Positions 34,645 through 42,830 of a stretch of 64,000 nucleotides of DNA are shown here, in pieces. The translations under genes were made by a program, and so were the position numbers. The notes beneath the pieces were generated by a model that was given only the letters and a program-made list of their open reading frames with translations, ran no database searches and was not told the origin of the DNA. Positions within the stretch are counted from its first letter, which is position 1; each line of letters starts with the position of its first letter. The stretch comes from Glycomyces sp. NRRL B-16210. Its GTDB lineage: Bacteria > Actinomycetota > Actinomycetes > Mycobacteriales > Micromonosporaceae. Where the stretch lies: positions 1-64,000 of the forward strand of contig NZ_JOGR01000017.1 of the NCBI RefSeq assembly GCF_000719515.1, in the 5' to 3' direction.

Positions 34645-35022
34645 ATGCGCAAGGCTCTCACCGTCGCAGCCGCCGCCGCTGGAGCGGTCGCCGCCCTCGG
34701 CGCCGCCGGAACCGCCATGGCCCAGAGCTCGGGCGTCTGGGCCGGCCCGGTCAGCCTGGTGAACGTCGACGCCTCGAGCGCGGCCCACTGGCAGATCTGC
34801 GGCCAGAACGTGCTCACCCAGTCCTTCGGGCAGGTCTGCGACAACCGCGACCACATCGGCTCCGGTCCCCAGTCGGGCATCCAGGCCGGCGACGTGTCGC
34901 TCGCGAACCTGGACATCTCGGACGCCGCGCACTGGCAGATCTGCGGCCAGAACGTCGGCGTCGCGCCGTCGCTCGACCAGCAGTGCCTGAACTACGACCA
35001 CGTGACCAAAGCGGCCGAGTAA
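34645..35022 (+). CDS. Small secreted Cys/Trp repeat protein, rodlin/chaplin-like (paralogue 2)
   Basis: A 125-residue paralogue of the preceding gene. Signal peptide to about residue 28 (AMAQSSG), then two repeats: AHWQICGQNVLTQSFGQVCDN and AHWQICGQNVGVAPSLDQQC. The mature N-terminus GVWAGPVSLVN differs from paralogue 1 mainly by Trp for Ser. Four Cys in total allow one disulfide per repeat. High nucleotide identity to both neighbours points to recent tandem duplication. Hairpins lie on both sides, so each copy may be its own transcription unit. Confidence 0.75.
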   Translation: MRKALTVAAAAAGAVAALGAAGTAMAQSSGVWAGPVSLVNVDASSAAHWQICGQNVLTQSFGQVCDNRDHIGSGPQSGIQAGDVSLANLDISDAAHWQICGQNVGVAPSLDQQCLNYDHVTKAAE

Positions 35023-35029
35023 TCGACCC

Positions 35030-35057
35030 GGGGCGGGCCCGGACCCGGGCCCGCCCC
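35030..35057 (+). terminator. Intercistronic hairpin after paralogue 2
   Basis: A 13-bp perfect G+C-only stem (GGGGCGGGCCCGG with its complement) and a two-base gap at the tip lies just after the stop of paralogue 2. Terminator or mRNA-stabilising structure. Confidence 0.6.
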
Positions 35058-35079
35058 ACCCAACTCGAAAGGAAAAGAC

Positions 35080-35499
35080 ATGCGCAAGGTCCTCACTGTC
35101 GCAGCCGTCGCCGCTGGTGCGGTCGCCGCGCTCGGCGCCGCCGCTCCCGCCATGGCCCAGAACTCGGGCGTCTGGGCCGGCCCGGTCAGCCTCGTCAACA
35201 TCGACGCCTCCAGCGCCGCGCACTGGCAGATCTGCGGCCAGAACGTGCTCACGACCTCGTTCAACCAGGTCTGCGACAACCGCGACCACATCGGCTCCGG
35301 TCCCCAGTCGGGCATCAACGCCGGCGACGTGTCGCTCGCGAACCTGGACGCCTCCAGCGCGGCCCACTGGCAGATCTGCGGCCAGAACGTCGGCGTCGCG
35401 CCGTCGCTCAACCAGCAGTGCCTGAACTACGACCACGTCGGCGAGCAGAACGGCAACGGCGGCAACCCCGGCAAGGGCGACGACCAGGGCGACTTCTAA
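35080..35499 (+). CDS. Small secreted Cys/Trp repeat protein, rodlin/chaplin-like (paralogue 3)
   Basis: A 139-residue paralogue with GAAAGGA ribosome site and signal peptide (AMAQNSG). Two repeats with AHWQICGQNV cores, almost identical to paralogues 1 and 2. It carries a hydrophilic tail of about 19 residues (Gly/Asn/Asp-rich, GNGGNPGKGDDQGD) absent from the other two. The tail might expose a charged surface or bind another envelope component. The gene is followed after 42 bases by the divergent fourth member. Confidence 0.75.
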   Translation: MRKVLTVAAVAAGAVAALGAAAPAMAQNSGVWAGPVSLVNIDASSAAHWQICGQNVLTTSFNQVCDNRDHIGSGPQSGINAGDVSLANLDASSAAHWQICGQNVGVAPSLNQQCLNYDHVGEQNGNGGNPGKGDDQGDF

Positions 35500-35541
35500 G
35501 TCGTCCGCATTCCCCGGTTCGGTCGAGAGAGGTAGAGGAAC

Positions 35542-36048
35542 ATGCGCAACACCACCATGGTCGCGGCTACGGCCGCAGCCGCCGCTGCAGCGGCGGCGCT
35601 CTCGGGCACGGCCGCCTCGGCGTCGACTCCCGACTGGCTGACCATCGCCGACGTGGAGACCGATCACGACTCGGTGCTGCCGGTCGTGTGCGAAGCCGAC
35701 GACCTCGGCCCGCTCACCGCGACCGCGTGCGGCACGGTCCTCGGCTCGCCGTCGGAGGACGAACTCGCCGCCGGCGGCATGGCCGTCCCGGAGTCTCCCG
35801 GGGACTTCGGCGGCATGCCGGCGGTCGCGAACATCGACCTGCGGAACTTCGCCAAGTGGCAGGTCTGCGGCGTCGCCGTCGCGGCCTCCAGCACGGAGTT
35901 CGAATGCGACAACTCGATTCCCGGCCCGACCGAGCCGGTAGGCCCCGGGAGCGGGGTCTCGCTGGTGAACGCCGACGCCACCGGGGCACTCCAGTGGTCC
36001 GTCTGCGGGATCACCGTGGGTGGGACCACGGCGGCGACCACCTGCTGA
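35542..36048 (+). CDS. Divergent fourth member of the small secreted repeat family
   Basis: A 168-residue secreted protein (signal peptide to about ASA-STP). It has a unique N-terminal part with two Cys (about 30-75), then two degenerate copies of the family repeat: AKWQVCGVAVAASSTEFECDN and LQWSVCGITVGGTTAATTC. The W-x-V-C-G-x-x-V core is kept while the surrounding residues differ, so it is an older relative of the three near-identical paralogues. AGAGGAAC precedes the ATG. It shares the orientation of the array and ends at a bidirectional terminator. Confidence 0.7.
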   Translation: MRNTTMVAATAAAAAAAAALSGTAASASTPDWLTIADVETDHDSVLPVVCEADDLGPLTATACGTVLGSPSEDELAAGGMAVPESPGDFGGMPAVANIDLRNFAKWQVCGVAVAASSTEFECDNSIPGPTEPVGPGSGVSLVNADATGALQWSVCGITVGGTTAATTC

Positions 36049-36107
36049 ACGGCGCCGGCCGCGGCCCGGCCGGTCGCCTCCAGTAGTGCCGTCGCCTTCA
36101 TGCCAAA

Positions 36108-36137
36108 GCGGCCGGAGTCCTCTCGGACTCCGGCCGC
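36108..36137. terminator. Bidirectional terminator between the repeat-protein array and the GH95 gene
   Basis: GCGGCCGGAGTCC and its perfect complement GGACTCCGGCCGC flank a TCTC loop between two convergent genes. Confidence 0.8.
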
Positions 36138-36154
36138 TCCCTTGTGCGCCTTGG

Positions 36155-38425
36155 CTATTCGCCGACCTCGGGGGTCCAGGATCGGCCCGCGGTCAGCTCG
36201 GTGCGGCCCAGGTCGGCCCCGCCGGCCTCCACGTGCACCGCGGTGTCCACCGTGGAGGTGAGTATCACGTGAGTGACCTTCCCCCCGCTCCAGCGCAGCC
36301 GCTCGACGGTGACGCCGCCGCGGGCCCGCAGGCCCGTGACCTCCCCGTCGGGCCAGGCGGCCGGCAGCGCGGGCAGCAGCTCGATCACCGGCACGCCGCC
36401 GCGGGTGCGGTGCGACTGCACCAGCATCTCCGCCACGGCCGCGGTGGTCCCGAAGTTCCCGTCGATCTGGAACGGCGGGTGCGCGCACAGCAGCGACGCG
36501 TAGACCCCGCCGTCGGCGTACTCGGCGTCGGCCCCGCGGAAGCCGACCGGGGTCAGGAACTCCCCGAGCAGCCGGTGCGCCCGGTCGCCGTCGCCCAGGC
36601 GCGCCCACAGGGCGGTCTTCCACGCCAGGGACCAGCCGGTGCCCGCGTCGCCGCGCGCCTCCAGGCTCTTGCGGGCCGCTTCGAGCAGCTCGGGCTCGTC
36701 GGCGAGCGAGTCGCCGGGGTAGACCCCGTACAGGTGCGAGACGTGCCGGTGGTGCGGCTCGGCCTCCTCGCGCTCCTCGGCCCATTCGAGCAGCCGCCCG
36801 TCGGCGCCGATCTTCGGCGCGGCCAGGCGCGGCAGCGCCTCCTTGACGCCCTCGACGAGCTGGAGGTCCTCGCCGTGGAGGGTCTCGGCGACCACGTCGG
36901 CCGCTTCGAGGACGAACGCGAACAGCTCGCGGACGAGCGCGGTGTCCATCCCCGTGGTCTCGTCCACCGCCGAAGGCCCTTCGGGCGTGGTGAACTCGTT
37001 CTCCGGGCTCGTCGCCGGGCTCGTCACGAGCGTGCCGTCCCGGCCCTCGGTGAGCCGGTCGTACGCGAACCGGGCCGCCCCCAGGGCGATCGGGAGCCGG
37101 TCGGCCAGGAACTCCTCGTCGCGGCCGAACCGCCAGTGCTCGGCGAGGTGCATCGCCAGCCACAGGCCGCCCATCGGCCAGGCCGCCCAGCAGGACCGGC
37201 CCTCCACCGGCGTGGTCAGCCGCCAGTGGTCGGTGTTGTGGTGGCAGCACCAACCGCCCGCGCCGTAGAGGCGCCGCGCGGTCGCCTCGCCGGTCCGCGA
37301 GAGGTCCTCGATCAGGTCGAACAGGGGCTCGTGGAACTCCGGGAGCCCGCAGGTCTCGGCGGGCCAGTAGTTCATCTCGGTGTTGATGTTGGTCGTGTAG
37401 TCGCAGTTCCACGGCGGGGTGACCTCGCGGTTCCAGATGCCCTGGAGGTGCGCGGCCTGCGTGCCCGGCCGCGAGGAGGCGGCCAGGAGGTAGCGCCCGT
37501 ACTGGAAGGCGAGCACCGCCAGGCCCTCGTCGGCCTCGCCCGAGGCGCGGCGGTGCAGCCGGTCGGCGGTCGACTCGCCGGCGCGGTCCCGCTGCCCCAG
37601 GTCGAGCCCGACCCGGTCCATGACCTCCCGGTGGGCCTCGACGTGGTCGGCGAGCAGCGTCTTCCAGCCGTTCGCCGCGGCCTGGCGGGCCTCGCGGCGC
37701 GCGACCTCCAGCGCCGCGTTGCGGTCCTCGCCCGAGCGCAGGCCAACGTAGACCTCGACATTGCGGCACCCGGTGAAGCGGTGCCCGCCGCTTCGCGGGG
37801 TCAGGTCCCCGTCGCAGCGCAGTTGCGCGTTGAGCCCGAGCCCGCGCACGCCGTCCACCGAGGAGTAGTCGGGGACGCCGCCGGCGACGCTCAGCGGCGC
37901 GTACCCGGTGAAGCTCAGGTCGTCGTAGTCGGCGAGGGTCGTGCCGCGCTCGTGCGGCCACTCGAAGACCAGGTCGAGGTCGAACGGCTCGTCCGCGGTC
38001 CACCGCACGGCGATGACGCCGAACGCCGCCGAGGCGAACGCCTCCTGGCGAACGCGCCCGCGCGCCACCGTCGCCACGCCGTCGCGCAGGTCCAGCGCCC
38101 GCCGCTCCTCGGCCGCGTCGTCCCCGTGGGTCGCCACGAGCGACCCGGCCGGCTGGTAGGCCTCGGTGTTCGCGCCCTGGAGCCTCGTCAGGAGCCGGTC
38201 GGCGGCGGCGTGCTCGCCGCGCCGCACCAGTTCGGCGGCCTCGGCGGCGACGCCCTCGACGCCTTCGGGGACCTTCCAGGAGCCGTTCCCGGACCAGAAG
38301 CCGTCCTCGTTGAGGTCGATCCTGCCGTCCCACAGCATCGCGCCGACGCGGCCGTTGCCGATCGGCAGGCCGTCGTGCCAGGCGCCGGGTGCGGCGTCGT
38401 ATCTGAGTTCAAGCTCTCGCGGCAT
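36155..38425 (-). CDS. Glycoside hydrolase family 95 (alpha-L-fucosidase type)
   Basis: A 756-residue enzyme. The N-terminus (PGAWHDGLPIGNGRVGAMLW) and the (alpha/alpha)6-barrel motifs are those of GH95: NINTEMNYWPAE at about 346-357, SPENEF near 472 and QIDGNFG near 653. In the characterised Bifidobacterium AfcA these regions hold the catalytic Asn pair, acid Glu and Asp. All three are conserved here. Some GH95 members act on alpha-L-galactose. No signal peptide is visible, so it would act in the cytoplasm on imported oligosaccharides. It is a single-gene unit, divergent from the region upstream of the purine permease. Confidence 0.9.
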   Translation of the reverse strand: MPRELELRYDAAPGAWHDGLPIGNGRVGAMLWDGRIDLNEDGFWSGNGSWKVPEGVEGVAAEAAELVRRGEHAAADRLLTRLQGANTEAYQPAGSLVATHGDDAAEERRALDLRDGVATVARGRVRQEAFASAAFGVIAVRWTADEPFDLDLVFEWPHERGTTLADYDDLSFTGYAPLSVAGGVPDYSSVDGVRGLGLNAQLRCDGDLTPRSGGHRFTGCRNVEVYVGLRSGEDRNAALEVARREARQAAANGWKTLLADHVEAHREVMDRVGLDLGQRDRAGESTADRLHRRASGEADEGLAVLAFQYGRYLLAASSRPGTQAAHLQGIWNREVTPPWNCDYTTNINTEMNYWPAETCGLPEFHEPLFDLIEDLSRTGEATARRLYGAGGWCCHHNTDHWRLTTPVEGRSCWAAWPMGGLWLAMHLAEHWRFGRDEEFLADRLPIALGAARFAYDRLTEGRDGTLVTSPATSPENEFTTPEGPSAVDETTGMDTALVRELFAFVLEAADVVAETLHGEDLQLVEGVKEALPRLAAPKIGADGRLLEWAEEREEAEPHHRHVSHLYGVYPGDSLADEPELLEAARKSLEARGDAGTGWSLAWKTALWARLGDGDRAHRLLGEFLTPVGFRGADAEYADGGVYASLLCAHPPFQIDGNFGTTAAVAEMLVQSHRTRGGVPVIELLPALPAAWPDGEVTGLRARGGVTVERLRWSGGKVTHVILTSTVDTAVHVEAGGADLGRTELTAGRSWTPEVGE

Positions 38426-38589
38426 GGGATCAGCATTCCATCCGGGCGGTCACGGATCGAAGCGGGCGGCGCACGCCGCACGGGTCCGCGCGGCCCGTGC
38501 GGGCCCCGCGGGACCGGCCGCGTGGAACACCTTGGACACGTTCGGTTCCGTGATTGAACTGTTATGCAACCGTATGCGACACCGCCGCG

Positions 38590-38766
38590 TTTAGCAGTTG
38601 TCTCAAGGCAGGAGGCCCGGCGCGAGCGCCGAGCCTGGACGTGGACTACCGCCCGCTGCTTGACGGTGCGGTCCTTGTCGAGCCCCCGGAATCCTGCCAC
38701 CGGGGGCTCGACCCTCATTCGATGCCCCGGAGCCGTCCCCCCCTTGGCTCCGGGGCATCGCTGTTT
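38590..38766 (+). ncRNA. Candidate structured RNA with C-rich loop and intrinsic terminator
   Basis: The intergenic segment holds two consecutive strong hairpins. The first is 13 bp at 38677-38689/38700-38712. The second is 14 bp at 38721-38734/38746-38759, its loop carrying seven consecutive C, followed by GCTGTTTT as a terminator tail. A smaller hairpin lies at about 38613-38636. Two C-rich hairpins with the second as terminator recall the actinobacterial 6C RNA, but only one loop has the C-run here. No open frame fits. The 5' end and promoter are not defined. It could also be a transcription attenuator for the permease downstream. Confidence 0.35.
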
Positions 38767-38852
38767 TCCGCGTCATATCGGCCGCGTAAAACTCACACTC
38801 GCAAGGCCCGCGCGCTTTCTTTTCGGTGGTGGACCCGGTAAATTACCCGCAG

Positions 38853-38867
38853 GTTCAGCGACTGAAC
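38853..38867. promoter_or_regulatory. Candidate operator upstream of the purine permease
   Basis: GTTCAG-CGA-CTGAAC is a perfect 6-3-6 inverted repeat, 70-83 bases upstream of the permease ATG. It directly follows another palindrome, GGTAAATTACC (38837-38847), inside an AT-rich patch that may include the -10. The regulator is unknown. Confidence 0.4.
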
Positions 38868-38935
38868 GAATACCCTGTTCCCCGAGGTGCCCGCTGCCCG
38901 GCACCCATCTGCGCCCGCACAGGAGTGCCCGCCAC

Positions 38936-40339
38936 ATGGCCACTGAAGCCACACCCGCGTCCACCGATTCGCCCCGGCCCGGGCGCATCGACCAGTACTT
39001 CGGCATGACCGAGAACAAGACCAACTGGAAGCGCGAGATCCTCGCGGGGACGACCACGTTCCTCGCGATGGCCTACATCCTCGCGGTCAACCCGGGCATC
39101 CTCAGCTTCGGCCTTTCCGAGGCGCTCGACCCCACCGCCCCGCTCGCCGCGATCGCCGACGGCCGCGCCCCCGATCCCGGCGCGATCTTCACCGCCACCG
39201 CCCTCGCCTCGGCCCTCGGCTGCCTGATCATGGGCCTGTGGGCGAAGTACCCGATCGCCACCGCCCCCGGCATGGGCCTGAACGCGTTCTTCGCCTTCAC
39301 CGTGGTCCTCACCCTCGGGATCCCGTGGCAGACCGCGCTGACCGGGACGCTCGTCTCGGGCATCCTGTTCTTCATCCTCGCCGTCACCGGCGCGCGCGAG
39401 TACATCATCAACGCCATCCCCGCGCAGTTGAAACTCGCGGTGGGGGCGGGCATCGGCCTCTTCATCGCCTTCATCGGCCTCAAGAACGCAGGCATCGTCG
39501 TCGGCTCCGAGGCCACCTTGGTCACGATCGGCGACTTCACCGACGGCACGGTCCTGCTCGCCGTCTTCGGCCTCGTCGTCACCGCGGTGTTCATGGTCAT
39601 GGGCTGGAAGGGCGGCGTCTTCTACGGGATGCTCGCCACGCTGGGCCTCGGCATCGCCACCGGCGTCATCGACCTCGAGCTCGCCGAGGGCTTCACGCCG
39701 AACCTCGACGCGGCCGGCGCGGCCTTCACCGGCATCGAGGACGCCTTCACCGTCCACATGATCGCGGTCATCCTGACCATGCTGTTCGTGGACTTCTTCG
39801 ACACGGCCGGGACGCTGTTCGCCGTCGCCGGGCAGGCCGGCCTGGTCAAGGACGACAAGCTCCCGCGCGCCGGGCGCGCCCTCGCCACCGACTCGATCGC
39901 GACCTCGGCGGGCGCGGTGCTCGGCACCTCGACCACCACCGCCTACATTGAGTCGACCGCGGGCGTCTCCGTCGGCGGCCGGACCGGCCTGACGGCGGTG
40001 ACGACGGGTTTCTGGTTCCTCGTCTCGCTCGTGGCCTTCCCGGTGTTCGGCCTGGTCGCCAACAACCCGGCGGTGACCGCGCCCGCGCTCATCGTCGTCG
40101 GCGTGCTCATGGCCAAGGCCCTCGGCGAGATCGAATGGCCGAAGCTCGAATACGCGATCCCGGCGTTCCTCATCGTCGCCGCGATGCCGCTGACCTACTC
40201 GATCTCGAACGGCATCGCCCTCGGCCTGGTGTTCTTCCCGATCATGATGGCCGCCAAGGGCCGCTGGCGCGAGGTGCACCCCATCGCGTGGGTCCTCATG
40301 CTCGCCTCGATCGGCTACTTCATCTTCCTCACCGAATAG
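38936..40339 (+). CDS. AzgA/PbuG-type purine (adenine/guanine/hypoxanthine) permease
   Basis: A 467-residue NCS2-family H+ symporter with about 12-14 membrane segments. The start has AGGAG ten bases upstream; longer in-frame starts lack a ribosome site. Family motifs: DQYFGMTENKTNWKREILAGTTTFLAMAYI at its N-terminus, TAPGMGLNAFFAFTVV, and the substrate loop LFVDFFDTAGTL with the conserved acidic residues. GTSTTTAYIESTAGVSVGGRTGL is the second signature. Uptake of purines for salvage is the expected role. It has its own regulatory region with two palindromes and ends at a terminator shared with the convergent ABC exporter operon. Confidence 0.9.
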   Translation: MATEATPASTDSPRPGRIDQYFGMTENKTNWKREILAGTTTFLAMAYILAVNPGILSFGLSEALDPTAPLAAIADGRAPDPGAIFTATALASALGCLIMGLWAKYPIATAPGMGLNAFFAFTVVLTLGIPWQTALTGTLVSGILFFILAVTGAREYIINAIPAQLKLAVGAGIGLFIAFIGLKNAGIVVGSEATLVTIGDFTDGTVLLAVFGLVVTAVFMVMGWKGGVFYGMLATLGLGIATGVIDLELAEGFTPNLDAAGAAFTGIEDAFTVHMIAVILTMLFVDFFDTAGTLFAVAGQAGLVKDDKLPRAGRALATDSIATSAGAVLGTSTTTAYIESTAGVSVGGRTGLTAVTTGFWFLVSLVAFPVFGLVANNPAVTAPALIVVGVLMAKALGEIEWPKLEYAIPAFLIVAAMPLTYSISNGIALGLVFFPIMMAAKGRWREVHPIAWVLMLASIGYFIFLTE

Positions 40340-40352
40340 CCGAAGCACGAGA

Positions 40353-40383
40353 AAAGGCCCGGGAGCGATCCCGGGCCCTTTCC
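40353..40383. terminator. Bidirectional terminator between the purine permease and the ABC exporter
   Basis: AAAGGCCCGGGA pairs with TCCCGGGCCCTTT (one bulged C) around GCGA, followed by TCCTTTCG on the plus strand. It lies between convergent genes. Confidence 0.8.
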
Positions 40384-40391
40384 TTTCGCGC

Positions 40392-41576
40392 TTACGCCGC
40401 GCGGCGCAGCGCGTCAGTGAGCTTCAGGCGCGAGCCGGTGTAGAGCACGCTCCGCTTGTACAGCTGCGAGCCGAGCGCCAGCGCCCCGGCCGCCGAGGCC
40501 GCCAGGAGCGCCACGGACAGGCTGACCTGCCAGACCGGTACCTCGGCGATCGCCATGCGGGTGGGCATCGCGATGGCCGAGAACGGCGGGACGATCGACA
40601 GGACCTCCGCGAACGTGCTGGTGGGCGCGTTCAGCAGGAAGATCGCGCCGACGTAACTGAGCGACAGCGCCATGATGAGCGGGGTCAGGACCGACCCGGC
40701 CTCCTCCTGGCGGGAGACGAGCGAGCCGACGCCGCCGGCGAGGGCGCCGAAGAGCAGGAAGGCGATGAGCCACCAGCCGACCGCCGAGATCGCCGCGGAG
40801 GCGGTGCCCTCGGGCAGGTTGTCGAGCAGCCCGGTCGCGGAGGCGACGCCGAGGCCGACGGCGATCATGGCGACGAGGTTGACCAGGGAGATGACGCCGA
40901 GGCCGATGATCTTGCCGCCGAGGAGCTGCCAGGGCTTGAGGCTGGTCAGCAGGATCTCGACGATGCGGCTGGACTTCTCCTCGACCACGCCCATGGCGAT
41001 GTACTGGACCGGGGTCATGAGCATCATGAACATGATGATCGAGATGATCAGGCCGGTGAAGTAGTCGAGCGCGGAGCCGATGCCGCTCGCCTCGTCGGAG
41101 ACGACCTCCAGCGGCTGGACGGCGAGGGCCTCGCCGATCTGCGCGTCGGTGAGCCCGGCCTCGTTGAGGTTGGTCTGGACGCTCGCGGCCTGCCAGGCGG
41201 CGTCGAGCAGGGTCTGGAGCTCCTGGCCGACGCCTTCGCGGCTGAAGAGCACGCCGTCGGCGACGGAGGCTTCGAGTTCCTCGTCCTTGACGGCCTGCTC
41301 GGCTTCGGCGCGGCTGTCGTAGACGGTGACCTCGAAGCCGCCCATGGCGTCGAGCTGGGACTCCATCGCGGCGGCGTTCGCGCCGGCGAGGCCGATCTTC
41401 TCGTCGGAGTCGTCGCCGCCGATGAGGGTCGGCAGCGCGGCGAGGACGCCGACGATGACGACGGTGACGAGGAGGCTGATGAGGTTGGACTTGGCGAGGC
41501 CGCGGACGCGGATCTCGCGTCCGGCCACGAGCATGAGGCCTCTCAGGCGGGAGGTTTCCGCGTCTTGGTTCGTCAT
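40392..41576 (-). CDS. ABC-2 exporter permease (NatB type)
   Basis: A 394-residue permease. One membrane helix at about 30-50, then an extracytoplasmic domain of about 110 residues, then five C-terminal helices, the arrangement of NatB/YhaP-type subunits. Before the second helix group are QYIAMGVVEEKSSRIVEILL, the conserved ABC-2 coupling helix of this family. It is translated with the ATPase gene (ATGA overlap at 41573-41576). Proteins of this kind export sodium, antibiotics or lipids; the substrate is unknown here. Confidence 0.87.
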   Translation of the reverse strand: MTNQDAETSRLRGLMLVAGREIRVRGLAKSNLISLLVTVVIVGVLAALPTLIGGDDSDEKIGLAGANAAAMESQLDAMGGFEVTVYDSRAEAEQAVKDEELEASVADGVLFSREGVGQELQTLLDAAWQAASVQTNLNEAGLTDAQIGEALAVQPLEVVSDEASGIGSALDYFTGLIISIIMFMMLMTPVQYIAMGVVEEKSSRIVEILLTSLKPWQLLGGKIIGLGVISLVNLVAMIAVGLGVASATGLLDNLPEGTASAAISAVGWWLIAFLLFGALAGGVGSLVSRQEEAGSVLTPLIMALSLSYVGAIFLLNAPTSTFAEVLSIVPPFSAIAMPTRMAIAEVPVWQVSLSVALLAASAAGALALGSQLYKRSVLYTGSRLKLTDALRRAA

Positions 41577-42442
41577 CGGGTCACGGCCTCTCGGAAGATC
41601 TCGGCGATGGTGGGCTGGTCGTAGGCGAAGTGGGTGACGCGCCCGGCGGCCGCGGCGATCCGCAGCACCTCCTGGTCGTCGGTGTCCTCGACGAGGTAGT
41701 CGTCGCCGTCGCGGGTCACGGTGCCGGGGAAGCGGCCGGTGAGGTCCTCGTCGGTCGCGACGGTCACGCGCAACTGCTTGACCTCCTTGGCCTTCAGCTC
41801 GGTGACGGTGCCGCCGGCGATGATCTTGCCGTTGCCGATGATGACCACGGAGTCGCAGAGGCGCTCGATGAGGTCGAGCTGATGGCTGGAGAAGAGGACG
41901 GGCGCTCCGGCGGCGGCGCGGTCGCGCAGGGCGGTGCCCATGACGTCCACCGCGATCGGGTCGAGACCGGAGAAGGGCTCGTCGAGGATGAGCACCTCGG
42001 GGTTGTGGACGAGCGAGACGGCGAGCTGGACGCGCTGCTGGTTGCCCAGCGAGAGGTCCTGGACGAAGTCGCCGGCGCGGTCGGTGAGGTTGAGCTGTTC
42101 GAGGAGGTCGGCGGCCGAGCGGCGCGCCGTGGCCTTGGCGAGGCCGTGGAGTTCGCCGAAGTAGGCGATCTGGTCGGCGGTCTTCATCTTCGGGTAGAGC
42201 CCCCGTTCGGAGGGCATGTAGCCGAATCGGCGCCGCTCCTCGACGCCGAGCGGCGCGCCGTCGTAGGAGATCTCGCCGGAGTCGGCGGCGAGAACGCCCA
42301 TCGCGATGCGCATGGTGGTGGTCTTCCCGGCGCCGTTGGCGCCGACGAAGCCGACCACCTCGCCGGGGGAGGCGGTGAGCGACACGCCGTCGAGGGCCAC
42401 GACGTCGCCGAACCGCTTGTGCAGGTCCTTGATTTCAAGCAT
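41573..42442 (-). CDS. ABC exporter ATP-binding protein (NatA type)
   Basis: A 289-residue ATPase. Walker A GANGAGKT at about 34-41, signature LSLGNQQRV near 130 (a G-G to G-N variant common in this subfamily), Walker B VLILDEPFSGLDP and the H-loop SSHQLD. The last 80 residues form a C-terminal domain typical of the NatA/YhaQ group. The start is ATG without a Shine-Dalgarno site; TAGGGT lies six bases upstream, suggesting a leaderless transcript for the operon. With the permease gene it forms a two-gene exporter. Confidence 0.9.
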   Translation of the reverse strand: MLEIKDLHKRFGDVVALDGVSLTASPGEVVGFVGANGAGKTTTMRIAMGVLAADSGEISYDGAPLGVEERRRFGYMPSERGLYPKMKTADQIAYFGELHGLAKATARRSAADLLEQLNLTDRAGDFVQDLSLGNQQRVQLAVSLVHNPEVLILDEPFSGLDPIAVDVMGTALRDRAAAGAPVLFSSHQLDLIERLCDSVVIIGNGKIIAGGTVTELKAKEVKQLRVTVATDEDLTGRFPGTVTRDGDDYLVEDTDDQEVLRIAAAAGRVTHFAYDQPTIAEIFREAVTR

Positions 42443-42448
42443 GTGTTC

Positions 42449-42454
42449 ACCCTA
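42449..42454 (-). promoter_or_regulatory. Candidate leaderless -10 (TAGGGT) for the NatA-type gene
   Basis: On the minus strand TAGGGT is followed by six bases (GAACAC) and the ATG. No ribosome site is present. It has the same geometry as the starts at 44875, 46245 and 48283. Confidence 0.5.
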
Positions 42455-42830
42455 GTTGCGCGTGCGAGCGGGAGCTTCCGCCTTGGGGTGGATTCCGGCC
42501 CGGACCGTTTCCTTCCAGAGAAGGAATCACCTCTCCTGCCCGCGGGGGCCCCGGACAGTCTGCCGATTCGTCCTCTTCGGAGCGACACTAGCGCCTAATC
42601 TGGGCCTCCAGAACGGCGGGAGCGATGCGATGACACAGCCCAGCGAACCTGCGCCGACGTGCTCGATGCCGTGGCCGCGACCGTGCCGCCCTCCGACGAA
42701 GCCCGCCGCGAGGCCGCCGGTCTCGCCGCCGCCGGACCGCCCGCCGAAGACCTCGGGATCGACCAGCACGGCCGGACCAAGAGAGCGTCTCATCCGAGCC
42801 GACCGCCCGCCGAACCTCGAAGCGCTGCGG
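42455..42830. other. 376-base intergenic stretch with no convincing gene
   Basis: Between the divergent ATPase gene and the end of the bPH gene. Frame 42659-43009 (GTG) begins LDAVAATVPPSDEARREAAGL, which reads like real protein for about 35 residues, then runs antisense into the bPH gene. A second frame (ATG at 42629) overlaps it and is Pro/Ser-rich. This could be a decayed gene start, but no family is recognised. Confidence 0.3.

Noticed and set aside
34197..36048. Lanthipeptide or other RiPP precursors
   Set aside because: The proteins are 120-170 residues with Sec signal peptides and no modification enzymes nearby.
38590..38766. Firm 6C RNA annotation
   Set aside because: Only one of the two loops has a run of six or more C; kept as an unnamed RNA candidate.
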